A DNA stretch of 64,000 bases from Patescibacteria group bacterium (GCA_028715505.1 JAQURS010000001.1:62001-126000), one strand, 5' to 3'; shown: positions 33,504 through 42,468, numbered from the stretch's first letter. The notes: generated by a model from the letters alone, not told the origin. A program made the numbers and translations.

Positions 33504-33530
33504 ATAAAAAGACCGGTCAACCGGTTTTTC
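33504..33530 (-). terminator. Terminator of the 33619 gene
   Basis: ACCGG/CCGGT stem with loop TTGA, then CTTTTTATTT on the minus strand. Confidence 0.65.
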
Positions 33531-33618
33531 TCTAATCTGCCAGTGAGTTTGGGCTCATGGGCAAGTTGGAGGCGCCGACAAGTTTCGGCGCGAAGGGAAA
33601 GGACGAGAGGAAAATGGA

Positions 33619-34152
33619 TCAGAGGGGCGGGATGCCGTCGTAGAGGGCGCTGCGCTGGAACTGCGAATCGTCGAGTTCGAACTTGTCGCATTCCTCGAGC
33701 GGCTCGACGACCTTGCCGATCAAGCCGTAGATGAGGATCTCGAGGAATGGTGATTCGCCAATGGCTAGGACGTGCGAGTCGTTCGGCAAGCTCAGGACAA
33801 AGTCGGCAAACTCTGTGGCCATCCGGAACGATTCCTCCTTGATGAGCGGATGCTCGGGCCTGACTGTCTGGCCACACTCATTTTCGTAGATCTCGAACTC
33901 CATCGTACGAACGGTGCAGAGCGCGGAGGGGACGATCAGGTTCGAAGCGGCGAAGTCACCGGCGCCTTCGGCCATAGCGCAGGCTGTTTGGGCGGCGTAG
34001 AAAGACCCGGAGATCAGGACGTGCGTGTAGCCCTTTCCCCTGAGTTGTTCCGCACCGACTCGCTTGGCTTGGCGCAAGCCGTCCGGCGAGAGCAGGTTCT
34101 GGCGATCTCCCGTATCCTTCAGCGCGTGAAGACGAAACTCGATTTTTCTCAT
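33619..34152 (-). CDS. Degenerate histidine phosphatase-like protein
   Basis: A 177-residue protein laid out like the SixA/phosphoglycerate mutase superfamily: FRLHALKDTGDRQNLLSPDG, then LRQAKRVGAEQLR, HVLISGSFYAAQTACAMAEG and HVLAIGESPFLEILIYGL. However, the RHG triad reads RLHA, the second Arg of SPxxRAxQT reads Ala (SFYAAQT), and the second His (VISH in SixA) is Glu (IGES). With at least two catalytic residues changed it is probably not an active phosphatase; a binding role is inferred. It has a clear promoter at 34201-34228. Confidence 0.65.
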   Translation of the reverse strand: MRKIEFRLHALKDTGDRQNLLSPDGLRQAKRVGAEQLRGKGYTHVLISGSFYAAQTACAMAEGAGDFAASNLIVPSALCTVRTMEFEIYENECGQTVRPEHPLIKEESFRMATEFADFVLSLPNDSHVLAIGESPFLEILIYGLIGKVVEPLEECDKFELDDSQFQRSALYDGIPPL

Positions 34153-34200
34153 CTCATACCTCCGGTTTTGGCCGAATGGCCGTTTGTCAGGAACGACAAA

Positions 34201-34228
34201 AGAATAGCCACATTGGTTAAAAAGTCAA
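34201..34228 (-). promoter_or_regulatory. Promoter of the 33619 gene
   Basis: TTGACT (34223-34228), 16-bp spacer, TATTCT (34201-34206) on the minus strand. Confidence 0.6.
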
Positions 34229-34245
34229 GTCTTGGGCTGTTCCAA

Positions 34246-35055
34246 TCACTTCTGGCAATTAGGGCAATAATGCGTGCCTCGTTGCGCCACGACGGTGCGG
34301 ACGATGGGCGTGCCGCAGACTTTGCAGGGGAGTCCTTTGCGTTGGTAGACGCGGAGAACTTTTTCGAATTTGCCTTCTTGGCCGTAGGCATCCAAATAAT
34401 CCTGGGAACTGGTGCCTTTAAGCTCGATGGCTTGCTTTAAGACTTCCTGGACCGCTTTAGCGAGCTTAAGCCGATCGTCAGCCGTCAAGCTCCCAAGCTT
34501 GCGGGTCGGCCTGATCTTGGAGCGGAACAGGGCCTCGTCCGCGTAAATGTTTCCCACGCCCGCCAAAACCTCTTGGTTAAGCAGGGCCGATTTTACGTTG
34601 CGGGTTTTGGGACTTTTAAAAAGCGCCGCGAGTTGCTCGGATTTTATTTCCAGAGGCTCAGGCCCGTATTCGCTCAACTTTTTTTTCAAAGCTTCGCTTG
34701 AGAGAAAATTTATCGTTCCGAACTGGCGCATGTCGGACCAGACTAAATGGTAAGGTCCGATTTCAAAAACCATCCGATCGTGTTTGCCGGGCTGATATTT
34801 TTTATCAACCAAAATAACTCTTCCGGTCAGCTTAAGATGGATGGTCACGCTCGAGCCATCCGTGAATCTCCAGATTAAAAGCTTGGCGCGGCGATCAATC
34901 ATCTTAATTTTTTTACCCGTGACAGCTTTGGCAAAAGCTTGTCCGTGGGGCGTTTCACGCCCGGTTTTCAGTATCCGGACGGATTTAATCGTCTGGTTTT
35001 TTAGCTTAGCATTTAACTGCCGGCGTATGGTTTCGACTTCGGGAAGTTCGGGCAT
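34246..35055 (-). CDS. mutM: Formamidopyrimidine-DNA glycosylase MutM (Fpg)
   Basis: A 269-residue base-excision repair glycosylase/AP lyase acting on 8-oxoguanine and FaPy lesions. The N terminus MPELPEVETIRR supplies catalytic Pro2 and Glu3; RRAKLLIW holds the conserved Lys. The helix-two-turn-helix region (LLNQEVLAGVGNIYADEALF) and the C-terminal zinc finger (CKVCGTPIVR ... THYCPNCQK) are complete. Length is normal. Confidence 0.96.
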   Translation of the reverse strand: MPELPEVETIRRQLNAKLKNQTIKSVRILKTGRETPHGQAFAKAVTGKKIKMIDRRAKLLIWRFTDGSSVTIHLKLTGRVILVDKKYQPGKHDRMVFEIGPYHLVWSDMRQFGTINFLSSEALKKKLSEYGPEPLEIKSEQLAALFKSPKTRNVKSALLNQEVLAGVGNIYADEALFRSKIRPTRKLGSLTADDRLKLAKAVQEVLKQAIELKGTSSQDYLDAYGQEGKFEKVLRVYQRKGLPCKVCGTPIVRTVVAQRGTHYCPNCQK

Positions 35056-35085
35056 ATGCGGTTAGTCTACCAATCCCCAAAGCCG

Positions 35086-35114
35086 TTGACAAAGGCTGGT
35101 TTTTCTGGTAACAC
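35086..35114 (+). promoter_or_regulatory. Promoter of the 35135 gene
   Basis: TTGACA (35086-35091), 17-bp spacer, TAACAC (35109-35114). Confidence 0.6.
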
Positions 35115-35134
35115 GGGTGCCAGGAGGTTGAACC

Positions 35135-36094
35135 ATGGCAGACCACAATCGTTTCCTGGCTCTTCGTGGGGAATGGTCTGATATGGTGGACCATTACCTC
35201 GCGTCGGATGATGGGCAATTCGCCCTTTACACCCTACCTGAAGAAGACGAAGGAATCCTCAGACGGATGCTGCTTGAATACGCGGATCTCATCTCCCCAA
35301 ATAGGGACGCGGTCAGGACTCAGTTCGAAAGTTTTCGCAAGGAAACTTTCATGGAGTGCTACGAATGCCTGCTTGGCCGCGGTCTGACTAGGGAGATAGC
35401 TGAGCTCAAGTGCATTGAAATCAGGAACTTGGCGAGGGATGTGGCCAGCAAGATAACGGTCATGTTCCCGACGACTCCTAACCGCGACCTTGAGGACGAC
35501 ATCCCACTTCCCCCCGCGGTGAACCAGGCTCTGGATTTGGCTCTTCAATCTGATTTTGATCCCGACAAGGCGATTGACGTTTCGGATGTTGAAGATCCCG
35601 CCAGTCGTAGAACCAAGCGTGCGCCTGAAGAGGCCATCGCCGATTTGAGGGCCAAAGCTCGCAGGAGCGATGATCCTCCGATTGAACCGCACAAAACCGT
35701 ACCGGCGGGTGAAGTGCTCAAGGGGATAAGGGCCAAAGGACTGCAAGAAATCCAGAGAGTCTATTCGCAGACTCATATGGAAGTCATAAGCGATTCAAAC
35801 CCGCCTCAGTTTCACGCCTCAGTCCATCCCGCCTCTCCACCGCCCGCGCCTGAACCGGGCGTGGAACTCGGAATCGAGTCTTCGATTCCTCCGCCTCCGG
35901 CTAGTGATCCTCCGCCAGAACCGGAACCGCTTCCAACCGTGCCTGTCGCGGACAGGGTCTTCTCTGAAGAGGATCGGGAAAGCTTCACCGGCGAAACCAC
36001 TTTAAGCGATGATGAGTACAACGGCATTGTCGACGCGGAAATCGAAGGATCGGGTTGCTTCGCCCCTCCCTCTAAGCCAGCCAACCAAGGCTGA
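35135..36094 (+). CDS. Hypothetical protein, tandem paralogue 1 with Pro-rich tail
   Basis: A 319-residue protein. CAGGAGG precedes the start. Residues about 5-115 form a helical domain (LRGEWSDMVDHYLASDDGQF; LLEYADLISPNRDAVRTQF; AELKCIEIRNLARDV) that is clearly related to the next gene's domain by position of WxDL/M, YL, GQ, LL, (Y/H)A, L(I/L)xP and VR. A charged linker follows, then a Pro-rich tail beginning HASVHPASPPPAPEP and ending in an acidic segment. Unknown function. Confidence 0.65.
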   Translation: MADHNRFLALRGEWSDMVDHYLASDDGQFALYTLPEEDEGILRRMLLEYADLISPNRDAVRTQFESFRKETFMECYECLLGRGLTREIAELKCIEIRNLARDVASKITVMFPTTPNRDLEDDIPLPPAVNQALDLALQSDFDPDKAIDVSDVEDPASRRTKRAPEEAIADLRAKARRSDDPPIEPHKTVPAGEVLKGIRAKGLQEIQRVYSQTHMEVISDSNPPQFHASVHPASPPPAPEPGVELGIESSIPPPPASDPPPEPEPLPTVPVADRVFSEEDRESFTGETTLSDDEYNGIVDAEIEGSGCFAPPSKPANQG

Positions 36095-36096
36095 AC

Positions 36097-36122
36097 GACG
36101 GCACCTCTAGCCGTCTTTTTTT
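36097..36122 (+). terminator. Terminator of the 35135 gene
   Basis: GACGGC/GCCGTC stem followed by seven T. The same stem ends the next gene. Confidence 0.8.
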
Positions 36123-36148
36123 GTTGCGTCCTGATGTTGGGCGAGGCA

Positions 36149-36176
36149 TTGACAAATTCGATTTTCCTGCTATCTT
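36149..36176 (+). promoter_or_regulatory. Promoter of the 36198 gene
   Basis: TTGACA (36149-36154), 16-bp spacer, TATCTT (36171-36176). Confidence 0.65.
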
Positions 36177-36197
36177 GGATCGAAAGGGAGGTGGACC

Positions 36198-36803
36198 ATG
36201 ACGGAAGAAGAACGGCAGGTCGTGAGTAAAGAATGGTGTGATCTTTCCACCAGGTATCTTAAAACCCCCGAAGGTCAGGCGATCATCCAAGGTCTCTTGA
36301 AAGGCGAGCTGAACGTGTTTTTGCAGATACTTTTAGCTCACGCTCACTTGCTCCGTCCGGATGGCACTGATGTACGGTCTCGCTGTTTCAGGCGCCGGTC
36401 GGATTTGATGCTCGAGCTCTTCGAGAAGATACAGAAGGCCCATCCGGATTCCGAAGAGGATCAGATAGTCGCCAGGAGGAGATGCTACGGCCTTTTCCAA
36501 AAAGCGACCAATGTGGCTCAGTGCATCATCTCCAAAAAAGATGAGCAGCTGAACCTTAATAAGGGACAGGAAACGGTTAGGCCGCCGGACAAGGAGCTCG
36601 CGGCCTTGGTAGCCGGTTCCGCCAAATCCTCATCGTCTCACCCGGTACTGAAACCGACGGTGCCGGTAAGCTCCGTTGAGGGTTCCGAGCAGACGTCGCT
36701 CGCCTTTATGGCGCTCGCGCTTGAAATTGATCCGCCCGCGTCGGCACCGGAAACTCATACATCCATACACCCGGCCTTGCCACCGCCGGCTCGAGGATCC
36801 TAA
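36198..36803 (+). CDS. Hypothetical protein, tandem paralogue 2
   Basis: A 201-residue protein. GGGAGGTGG precedes the start. The N-terminal domain (KEWCDLSTRYLKTPEGQAII; LLAHAHLLRPDGTDVRSR; RRRCYGLFQKATNVAQCI) parallels that of the gene at 35135, so the pair arose by duplication. The tail ends THTSIHPALPPPARGS, matching the paralogue's SVHPASPPPA. Both genes keep separate promoters and near-identical terminators, so the duplication unit included regulatory DNA. Confidence 0.65.
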   Translation: MTEEERQVVSKEWCDLSTRYLKTPEGQAIIQGLLKGELNVFLQILLAHAHLLRPDGTDVRSRCFRRRSDLMLELFEKIQKAHPDSEEDQIVARRRCYGLFQKATNVAQCIISKKDEQLNLNKGQETVRPPDKELAALVAGSAKSSSSHPVLKPTVPVSSVEGSEQTSLAFMALALEIDPPASAPETHTSIHPALPPPARGS

Positions 36804-36826
36804 GTTCCGGCCAGCAGTTAAACAAA

Positions 36827-36854
36827 GACGGCCTCTCAGCCGTCTCTTTTTTTT
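36827..36854 (+). terminator. Terminator of the 36198 gene
   Basis: GACGGC/GCCGTC stem followed by TCTTTTTTTT. Confidence 0.8.
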
Positions 36855-36895
36855 GCGCCCCTCTCTTGATGTAAGAGAGGGGAAGGGGGGGTGAG

Positions 36896-37882
36896 TTAAA
36901 CTTTGGCCGGCGTCAAAGCTTTTTTGCCTTTGAGCACCGCGATGATATTCTTGGCCGCGATTTCTGACATGTCGCGCCGAGCCGCTTCCGTGGCGCTTGC
37001 GATATGGGGAGTCAAAATTACGTTTTCAAAACTTTTAAGCTCCAAATTGTCTCGCAGATCACAATCGATGGCCGGTTCACACTCAAAAACATCCAAACCG
37101 GCGCCGGCGATTTTTTTGGATCGCAGGGCTTTGAGCAAAGCTTTCTCATCCACCACCGGACCGCGAGACGTGTTGATCAGGAAAGCTCCAGGTTTCATCA
37201 TGGCCAGTTGTTTGGTCGAAATCATGTGGCGCGTCGAGGGCAGGAGGGGAACGTGCAAGGAAATGAAATCCGCCTTTTTCAAAAGATTCACCAGGCTGAC
37301 TTTTTTAGCGCCCAACTGTTTTTCCAATTCCGAATTCGGCCGCATGTCGCTGTAAATCAACTTCATGCCAAAGCCGTTTACGGCCCGCCTAGCCACCATG
37401 CTGCCAATGCGGCCCGCGCCGATCAAGCCCAAAGTTTTACCATAGACGTCCACGCCGTTTAAAAGCATGGGAGCCCAGCCTTTATATTGGCCGTGTTTGG
37501 AAAAATGGTCCGCTTCGGCGATCCTTCTCGCGAGCGCCATCATCAGGGCAAAAGTCTCCTCGGCCACGGACTCGTTGACCTTGTCGCTCGGCGTATTGGT
37601 AACGGTCACGTTGTGTTTTTTGGCGGCTTGAAGGTCAACATTATCAAAACCCACGGCATAATTGGCCACGACTTTGAGGCGCGGCCCGGCCGCTTTGAAA
37701 ACATCCTCGTCGATTTTGTCGGTCAGAAGCGAAAGCAAAGCATCTTTGCCTTTAACGCCAGCCAAGAGTTCCTTTTTTTCTATCATTTGGTCCTTGGGAT
37801 AGACCGTGATCTTATAACCGGCTTTTTTGAGCAAAGCCAAACCCGCGGGATGGATTTTACGGGTGACGAAAACTTCTTTCAT
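36896..37882 (-). CDS. D-isomer-specific 2-hydroxyacid dehydrogenase
   Basis: A 328-residue NAD(P)-dependent enzyme of the glyoxylate/hydroxypyruvate reductase (D-glycerate dehydrogenase) type. It has the NAD-binding GKTLGLIGAGRIGSMVARRA, substrate-side VVANYAVGFDNVDLQAAKKH, the catalytic Arg in INTSRGPVVDEKALLKAL, the Glu in DVFECEPAID and the catalytic His in ILTPHIASAT. It overlaps the upstream transporter gene by 4 bases, as the last gene of a kinase-transporter-dehydrogenase operon. The substrate is likely a short 2-hydroxyacid such as D-glycerate or glycolate. Confidence 0.9.
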   Translation of the reverse strand: MKEVFVTRKIHPAGLALLKKAGYKITVYPKDQMIEKKELLAGVKGKDALLSLLTDKIDEDVFKAAGPRLKVVANYAVGFDNVDLQAAKKHNVTVTNTPSDKVNESVAEETFALMMALARRIAEADHFSKHGQYKGWAPMLLNGVDVYGKTLGLIGAGRIGSMVARRAVNGFGMKLIYSDMRPNSELEKQLGAKKVSLVNLLKKADFISLHVPLLPSTRHMISTKQLAMMKPGAFLINTSRGPVVDEKALLKALRSKKIAGAGLDVFECEPAIDCDLRDNLELKSFENVILTPHIASATEAARRDMSEIAAKNIIAVLKGKKALTPAKV

Positions 37883-38850
37883 ACTGTGCGCTTAATTCGT
37901 TTTTTAGTCTTTAACTTATCAAGATGGACGGCGTAAGCCGCGATCCAACGGAAAGGCGGCAAAAGGACGTTGATGACGAGCAGAATTATGACCAATTGCG
38001 TCATGAGCCGGCTGCTTGGGAAATAACGGTTGGCGATGTAGAGGGCTAAAGTGTTATTCAAATAAACCATGCAAAGCGCCAAAGTGGCCTTTTCGGCGTT
38101 GGACCGCCACCAGGCCATGAGAAAGGCGAGAGCAGTCAGTCCGCCGATGTAAATCAGCATGACGATGATCAAGCCGATATCCCTGCCCGAAAGGATGATT
38201 GGTCCTTGACCCGTAGTATCGCCCACGATCGCGGCGATGAGAACGCCAAATGTCCAGACCGCTACGTTCCGCCAGATTGGATCGTATTTTTTGACGATTT
38301 TTGGGGCTTTACGTTGGAACAAGGCGGCCAGGATAAATGGTATGACGATGGTGATGAATAGGTTGCCGAAGAGCGTGAAAACGGGGACCGGAACCATTTG
38401 TCCGATGGCTAACCAAAAAACGACCGGGATGGTAATCGGCGCGAGCAATGAAGTCGCGGCCGTTACGACTAGAGCGAGAGAAGTTTTACCCCCGAAAAGA
38501 TCCGCGATCAGCGCGATGGTCATGCCGGTTGGCATGGCGCCCATTATTAAAAAGGCCAAAGCCCAGTCAGGCGAGAAGACGGCCGGCGGCAACCACATGG
38601 CGAGCGGCAAGAAAACAAGCATGAAAGCCGTGGCCATGGCCATCATTTTCCAATCTTTGGCATAACCCATCAGCTCCTTTAAGTTCAGCCGTAAACTTGA
38701 GGTGAAGAAAATCAGCATGAGCAAATAAGTGCCGTACGGGGCGATTGGCTTGAAATATTTTGGCAATAAAATGCCGGCAATGATGCCGATCAGCACGACC
38801 ATGATCTGGTTTTCCGCGAAAATATGCTTGACGCGTTCCCAGATACTCAT
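37879..38850 (-). CDS. SBF-family (bile acid:sodium symporter-like) transporter
   Basis: A 323-residue membrane protein with about ten hydrophobic spans. The regions GAMPTGMTIALIADLFGGKT and LALVVTAATSLLAPITIPVV match the crossover/sodium-site parts of the SBF fold. Bacterial members move organic anions such as pantoate, 2-keto acids or sulfonates with sodium. It overlaps both neighbours by 4 bases (ATGA), so the three are translationally coupled. A carboxylic acid substrate handled by the dehydrogenase is a reasonable inference. Confidence 0.85.
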   Translation of the reverse strand: MSIWERVKHIFAENQIMVVLIGIIAGILLPKYFKPIAPYGTYLLMLIFFTSSLRLNLKELMGYAKDWKMMAMATAFMLVFLPLAMWLPPAVFSPDWALAFLIMGAMPTGMTIALIADLFGGKTSLALVVTAATSLLAPITIPVVFWLAIGQMVPVPVFTLFGNLFITIVIPFILAALFQRKAPKIVKKYDPIWRNVAVWTFGVLIAAIVGDTTGQGPIILSGRDIGLIIVMLIYIGGLTALAFLMAWWRSNAEKATLALCMVYLNNTLALYIANRYFPSSRLMTQLVIILLVINVLLPPFRWIAAYAVHLDKLKTKKRIKRTV

Positions 38851-39848
38851 AAATTTTTGATTTTTATCCGCTTTAAAGCTTTTTGGTCGGGGTATTGCTT
38901 TAGGATGCCGGCTTTGGCGCCCATGTGCGTGATGACGCCTAAGCTATTAAGCAACCCAACCTTCAAACCTTCCTCGCAACTGCCGGTTTTAAGATACGCG
39001 GCCACGAAACCGCTGCCAAAAGAATCGCCCGCGCCAGTCGTATTGATCCGTTTGCCGGGCAAGGCTGGAGAATATAAAAGTCTTTTTGATTTCTTATCAA
39101 AAACATAAGCGCCGTTTTTCCCGTCCGTGACGACCATGGCGACTTTCGGCAGATTCGTGAGCTTTTTGAGAACGGCTGGCAAGTTATCTTTTGATTCTTT
39201 GGCGAGCGCGGCCGCTTCCTCGCGGTTCATGATCAAGATATCCGTCATTTTGAGCAGGGGAGCAAGCGCCTTGAGGCCGTTGGCCAACTCGCCATTGCCT
39301 GGATTCCAAGCGATTTTTGATCCGTATCGTCTCATTTGAGATACTACGGTTCGATTTTTTTTCAGATTTCCGCCCAGGGAAGTCAGATACAACCATCGAG
39401 CTTTTAAATTACGGTAAGCGATTTGGTTTGGATCCAATTCAGAAGTAGCGCCGCGGTAAACTAGGATGCTGCGTTGACCGGTGCCGGCCAATAAGATCAC
39501 GGAATAAGCAGTTTTCGCATCTTCGATGATCTGCACGCCTCGGTCATCGATCTTTTCGTTTTTAAAAACTTTCAAAATATCTTGGCCATTCGGATCATCG
39601 CCCAAGGCGCAGACGCAGGTAGTATCCAAACCAAAACGCCCGAACGTCACGGCCGCGTTAGTGGCCCCGCCTCCGGTTTCAAAAATCACTTCGTCGAGCG
39701 GGATCTTGGCGCCCATGGCAAAACAGGCGTCAAAACCGTCAGGCGCGGTCTTATCAGGCATCCTTTCAAAGTGTTTGCTTTTAACAAAAACATCCCTGGA
39801 ACCGGCCCCCACGGCGCATACGTCGTACTTGCGAAAAAGGCGAAACAT
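38847..39848 (-). CDS. PfkB/ribokinase-family carbohydrate kinase
   Basis: A 333-residue kinase. GGGATNAAVTFGRFGL is the N-terminal family signature and INTTGAGDSFGSGFVAAYL the C-terminal one, with the catalytic Asp in GAGDS. An insertion near the N terminus (about residues 25-55) is longer than usual. TATAAT lies 9 bases before the start, so the operon mRNA is leaderless. The substrate (sugar, nucleoside or glycerate-like) cannot be decided; the operon partners favour a sugar acid or a sugar linked to a 2-hydroxyacid. Confidence 0.88.
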   Translation of the reverse strand: MFRLFRKYDVCAVGAGSRDVFVKSKHFERMPDKTAPDGFDACFAMGAKIPLDEVIFETGGGATNAAVTFGRFGLDTTCVCALGDDPNGQDILKVFKNEKIDDRGVQIIEDAKTAYSVILLAGTGQRSILVYRGATSELDPNQIAYRNLKARWLYLTSLGGNLKKNRTVVSQMRRYGSKIAWNPGNGELANGLKALAPLLKMTDILIMNREEAAALAKESKDNLPAVLKKLTNLPKVAMVVTDGKNGAYVFDKKSKRLLYSPALPGKRINTTGAGDSFGSGFVAAYLKTGSCEEGLKVGLLNSLGVITHMGAKAGILKQYPDQKALKRIKIKNL

Positions 39849-39908
39849 CTGACGGTATTATACCATATTTGTGGCTTAACCATTTAGATGATAATGTTTT
39901 CGTAAATT

Positions 39909-41660
39909 ATGAAAAAAATTATCCTTTGCCTGGCGCTTTTTCTGGCCTTGCCGATGGCGGTTTTGGCGGCTAAGCCGGTGGAAAAAATAAAACCCACCAT
40001 CAAAGTGGAGATGCCGCCCGTTGAAACCATCCAAGATTTTAAAGTCCAGGCCGAGCTAGGCGCCGACCGGCTGCTGAAAGTCACGGAAACCATCAATTAT
40101 GATTTCACTTCAACTCCCAGGCATGGAATTTATCGGAACATACCCGAAAGCTACATCCGCAACGGGATGACTTATGATTTGGGGTTTGATGTCGTTCAAG
40201 TTTCGCGGGATGGCCAGCCCGAACAATACCAACAATCGCGCCAAGGCAAGATACTGACTTTAAAGATCGGAAAAGCTGACGAGACCATTTCCGGCCGTCA
40301 TGTTTACACCATCGTTTATAAAACCAACCAGGCCGTTAACTTTTTTGATGATGGGCATTCCGAGCTTTACTGGAACGTGACCGGCAACGATTGGCAGGTT
40401 GACATTGGGCAAGCTTCATTTTTTCTGAAATCGCCCATGGGCGAGGCCACTTCGACTTTGAGGTTCGTCTGCTATACCGGTGAAATCGGGTCGGTTGAGG
40501 AAGCTTGTGATATGCGGCCGGAAAACGGTGGCTATCTGGTTTCGGCTAAACGTGTTTTGTACCCGGGCGAAGGCTTGACGGTGGTGTTTGGTTTTCCTAA
40601 AGGCGTGATCGCGCCCGAAACTTTTTGGGAAGCTACCCAAAGGATCCTAAGCGATAACTGGGTTCTGTTTATCCCGTTCATCATCTTGGCTTTGATGATT
40701 TATTACTGGGCCACGCGCGGTAAGGATCCGCCGCCCGAAACGGTTATCCCGCAATACGAGACTCCTCGCGGCATGAGCCCGGCCGTGCTCTCCGGAGCTT
40801 TAGGCAACGGCAGCATCCCGCACCGCGGCATTACGGCCACCATCATCGACATGGCCAGAAAGGATTACCTCCACATCGAATACAAAACTGAAAAAGGTTT
40901 ATTTTCGGAATCTCAGAGTTACACTTTCATCAAGCGCAATAAGCCCGTCGAAAATCTGAACTCGAATGTTGAGGGAATCGTTTGGGACGGTCTATTTGAT
41001 AGTGGCACGCGTGATAAGTCGACCTTTGATGAACTGAAAGACGATAAGTTTTATTTGGATGTCCAAAACGCGACCAAAGAGGCGACTAAAGAACTCCAAA
41101 AGTTGAACATATTCGTGGCTAGTCCGTACGCCGTCCGAGCGTTTTACATCGCGGGGGCTGTCATCCTCTTCATGGTCGTTCGCGTTTTGGGCGGCGACGC
41201 GCCGATCGCCACTGGAGCGGCTATGGCCTCGGCCATAATCGTGGCCGTGGTCGGCTGGTTCATGCCTAGGCGCACCAAGGATGGCACTTCGATCGTGGCT
41301 GAAGTTAAAGGTTTCAAATGGTTTTTGTCAGTCACCGAAGAGGAGCGTCTTAAATTCCACAACGCTCCGGCCCGCACTCCCGAACAGTTCATGGAGCTTC
41401 TACCGGCTGCCATCGCGCTCGGCGTAGAAAAGGAGTGGGCCAAACAATTTGAGGACTTGCAGCTACCGCCGCCCGAATGGGCCAAGGGCGACGCGCATCT
41501 CTTTACGACTTTGGCTTTGGCCAACGCCATCTCGCATCTCGATACTTCTTCCGCCACGATTTATTCTCCGCCTTCCAGCTCAGCGGGCGGCGGCGGTTCT
41601 GGTTTTTCGGGCGGCGGTTCAGGCGGAGGTTTTGGAGGCGGTGGTGGTGGGAGTTGGTAA
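39909..41660 (+). CDS. DUF2207 membrane protein
   Basis: A 583-residue protein: signal peptide (1-20), an extracytoplasmic DUF2207 domain (about 45-230, LKVTETINYDFTSTPRHGIY, NIPESYIRNG), membrane spans near 250-270, 410-430 and 440-455, and a cytoplasmic domain with EVKGFKWFLSVTEEERLKFH, the usual second conserved block of the family. It ends in a Gly/Ser-rich tail (GGGGSGFSGGGSGGGFGGGG). DUF2207 proteins are common in small-genome bacteria and their function is unknown. It is divergent from the PfkB operon. Confidence 0.9.
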   Translation: MKKIILCLALFLALPMAVLAAKPVEKIKPTIKVEMPPVETIQDFKVQAELGADRLLKVTETINYDFTSTPRHGIYRNIPESYIRNGMTYDLGFDVVQVSRDGQPEQYQQSRQGKILTLKIGKADETISGRHVYTIVYKTNQAVNFFDDGHSELYWNVTGNDWQVDIGQASFFLKSPMGEATSTLRFVCYTGEIGSVEEACDMRPENGGYLVSAKRVLYPGEGLTVVFGFPKGVIAPETFWEATQRILSDNWVLFIPFIILALMIYYWATRGKDPPPETVIPQYETPRGMSPAVLSGALGNGSIPHRGITATIIDMARKDYLHIEYKTEKGLFSESQSYTFIKRNKPVENLNSNVEGIVWDGLFDSGTRDKSTFDELKDDKFYLDVQNATKEATKELQKLNIFVASPYAVRAFYIAGAVILFMVVRVLGGDAPIATGAAMASAIIVAVVGWFMPRRTKDGTSIVAEVKGFKWFLSVTEEERLKFHNAPARTPEQFMELLPAAIALGVEKEWAKQFEDLQLPPPEWAKGDAHLFTTLALANAISHLDTSSATIYSPPSSSAGGGGSGFSGGGSGGGFGGGGGGSW

Positions 41661-41716
41661 TTCTCAGAAAAAGAAAAAGCCCTGAGGAGTCTCAGGGGGA
41701 AGTGAACCAGGACGGT

Positions 41717-42436
41717 TCACTTTTTGCTATCGGGAGGAAGGGGCGGCGGTCCGGCTTTCAGGGACTTCGGCATGCCTTGCTCGACCCTGTTGGCCACGGC
41801 GCGCAAGTCCTTGGCACGCAAGAACTTCACCAGCTCCTTGGCCAAGGCGGAAGCGTTTTCCTTTTCGAAGTTCGGCATTGATTGCGTTACTTCGGCGTGG
41901 AAGGCAGCCACGAAGAATCTCGTCAGCTTGCGCTTGAGTTTCATGAGATCGTCGGTCCAAGGCCACCGGCCATGCTTGAGTAGGTTCAGGAAAGCGTCCA
42001 TCTCGTTCTTGGTGAACTTGATGTCCGGGTCGAGCGTGATCCCAAACTTGTTCAGCTCCTGGATGAAACCCATGCGAAGTACTTCTTCCGCGGGTTTGCT
42101 GGCCGAGCTGGCCGCTTCGGCTGGCGCCTCATCCTGCTGGTCGAAGGCGGCGAACATGCCATCTTGGGTGCCGGTAATAGCCGGTCCGTTCGTGAGCTGG
42201 GCTCCATCGCTTGCTTCCTTGAGGGCGATGGCGTCTGGATCGCCGAGATCGTTCAACTGGATCGTTCCCGACGGAGTCTCGCTGACCTCGACGCTTGCGT
42301 CATCCTTGCCCTCGATCGGCGGACCAGCCTTGAGCTCATCTTGATCTTTGGGAGCTTCAGGTACGGCGAATACGTTGCCCAAAGCCTTGGAAGGCTTAAC
42401 CGGTTCCTGCGGAGAGTTGGACTTGGGGGGACGCAT
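41717..42436 (-). CDS. Hypothetical Ala/Pro-rich protein
   Basis: A 239-residue protein. The start MRPPKSNSPQEPVK follows GGAGG 11 bases away and 32 bases after the upstream stop. The first 120 residues are low-complexity (Pro, Ala, Asp, Glu), probably disordered. Residues about 120-225 are helical (EEVLRMGFIQELNKFG; LTRFFVAAFHAEVTQSM; ALAKELVKFLRAKDL). The end GPPPLPPDSKK is a short proline tail. It is second in an operon with the next gene. Unknown function. Confidence 0.6.
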   Translation of the reverse strand: MRPPKSNSPQEPVKPSKALGNVFAVPEAPKDQDELKAGPPIEGKDDASVEVSETPSGTIQLNDLGDPDAIALKEASDGAQLTNGPAITGTQDGMFAAFDQQDEAPAEAASSASKPAEEVLRMGFIQELNKFGITLDPDIKFTKNEMDAFLNLLKHGRWPWTDDLMKLKRKLTRFFVAAFHAEVTQSMPNFEKENASALAKELVKFLRAKDLRAVANRVEQGMPKSLKAGPPPLPPDSKK

Positions 42437-42468
42437 TGTGACGCGTTCCTCCAGCTCCTCGCCCTCCG

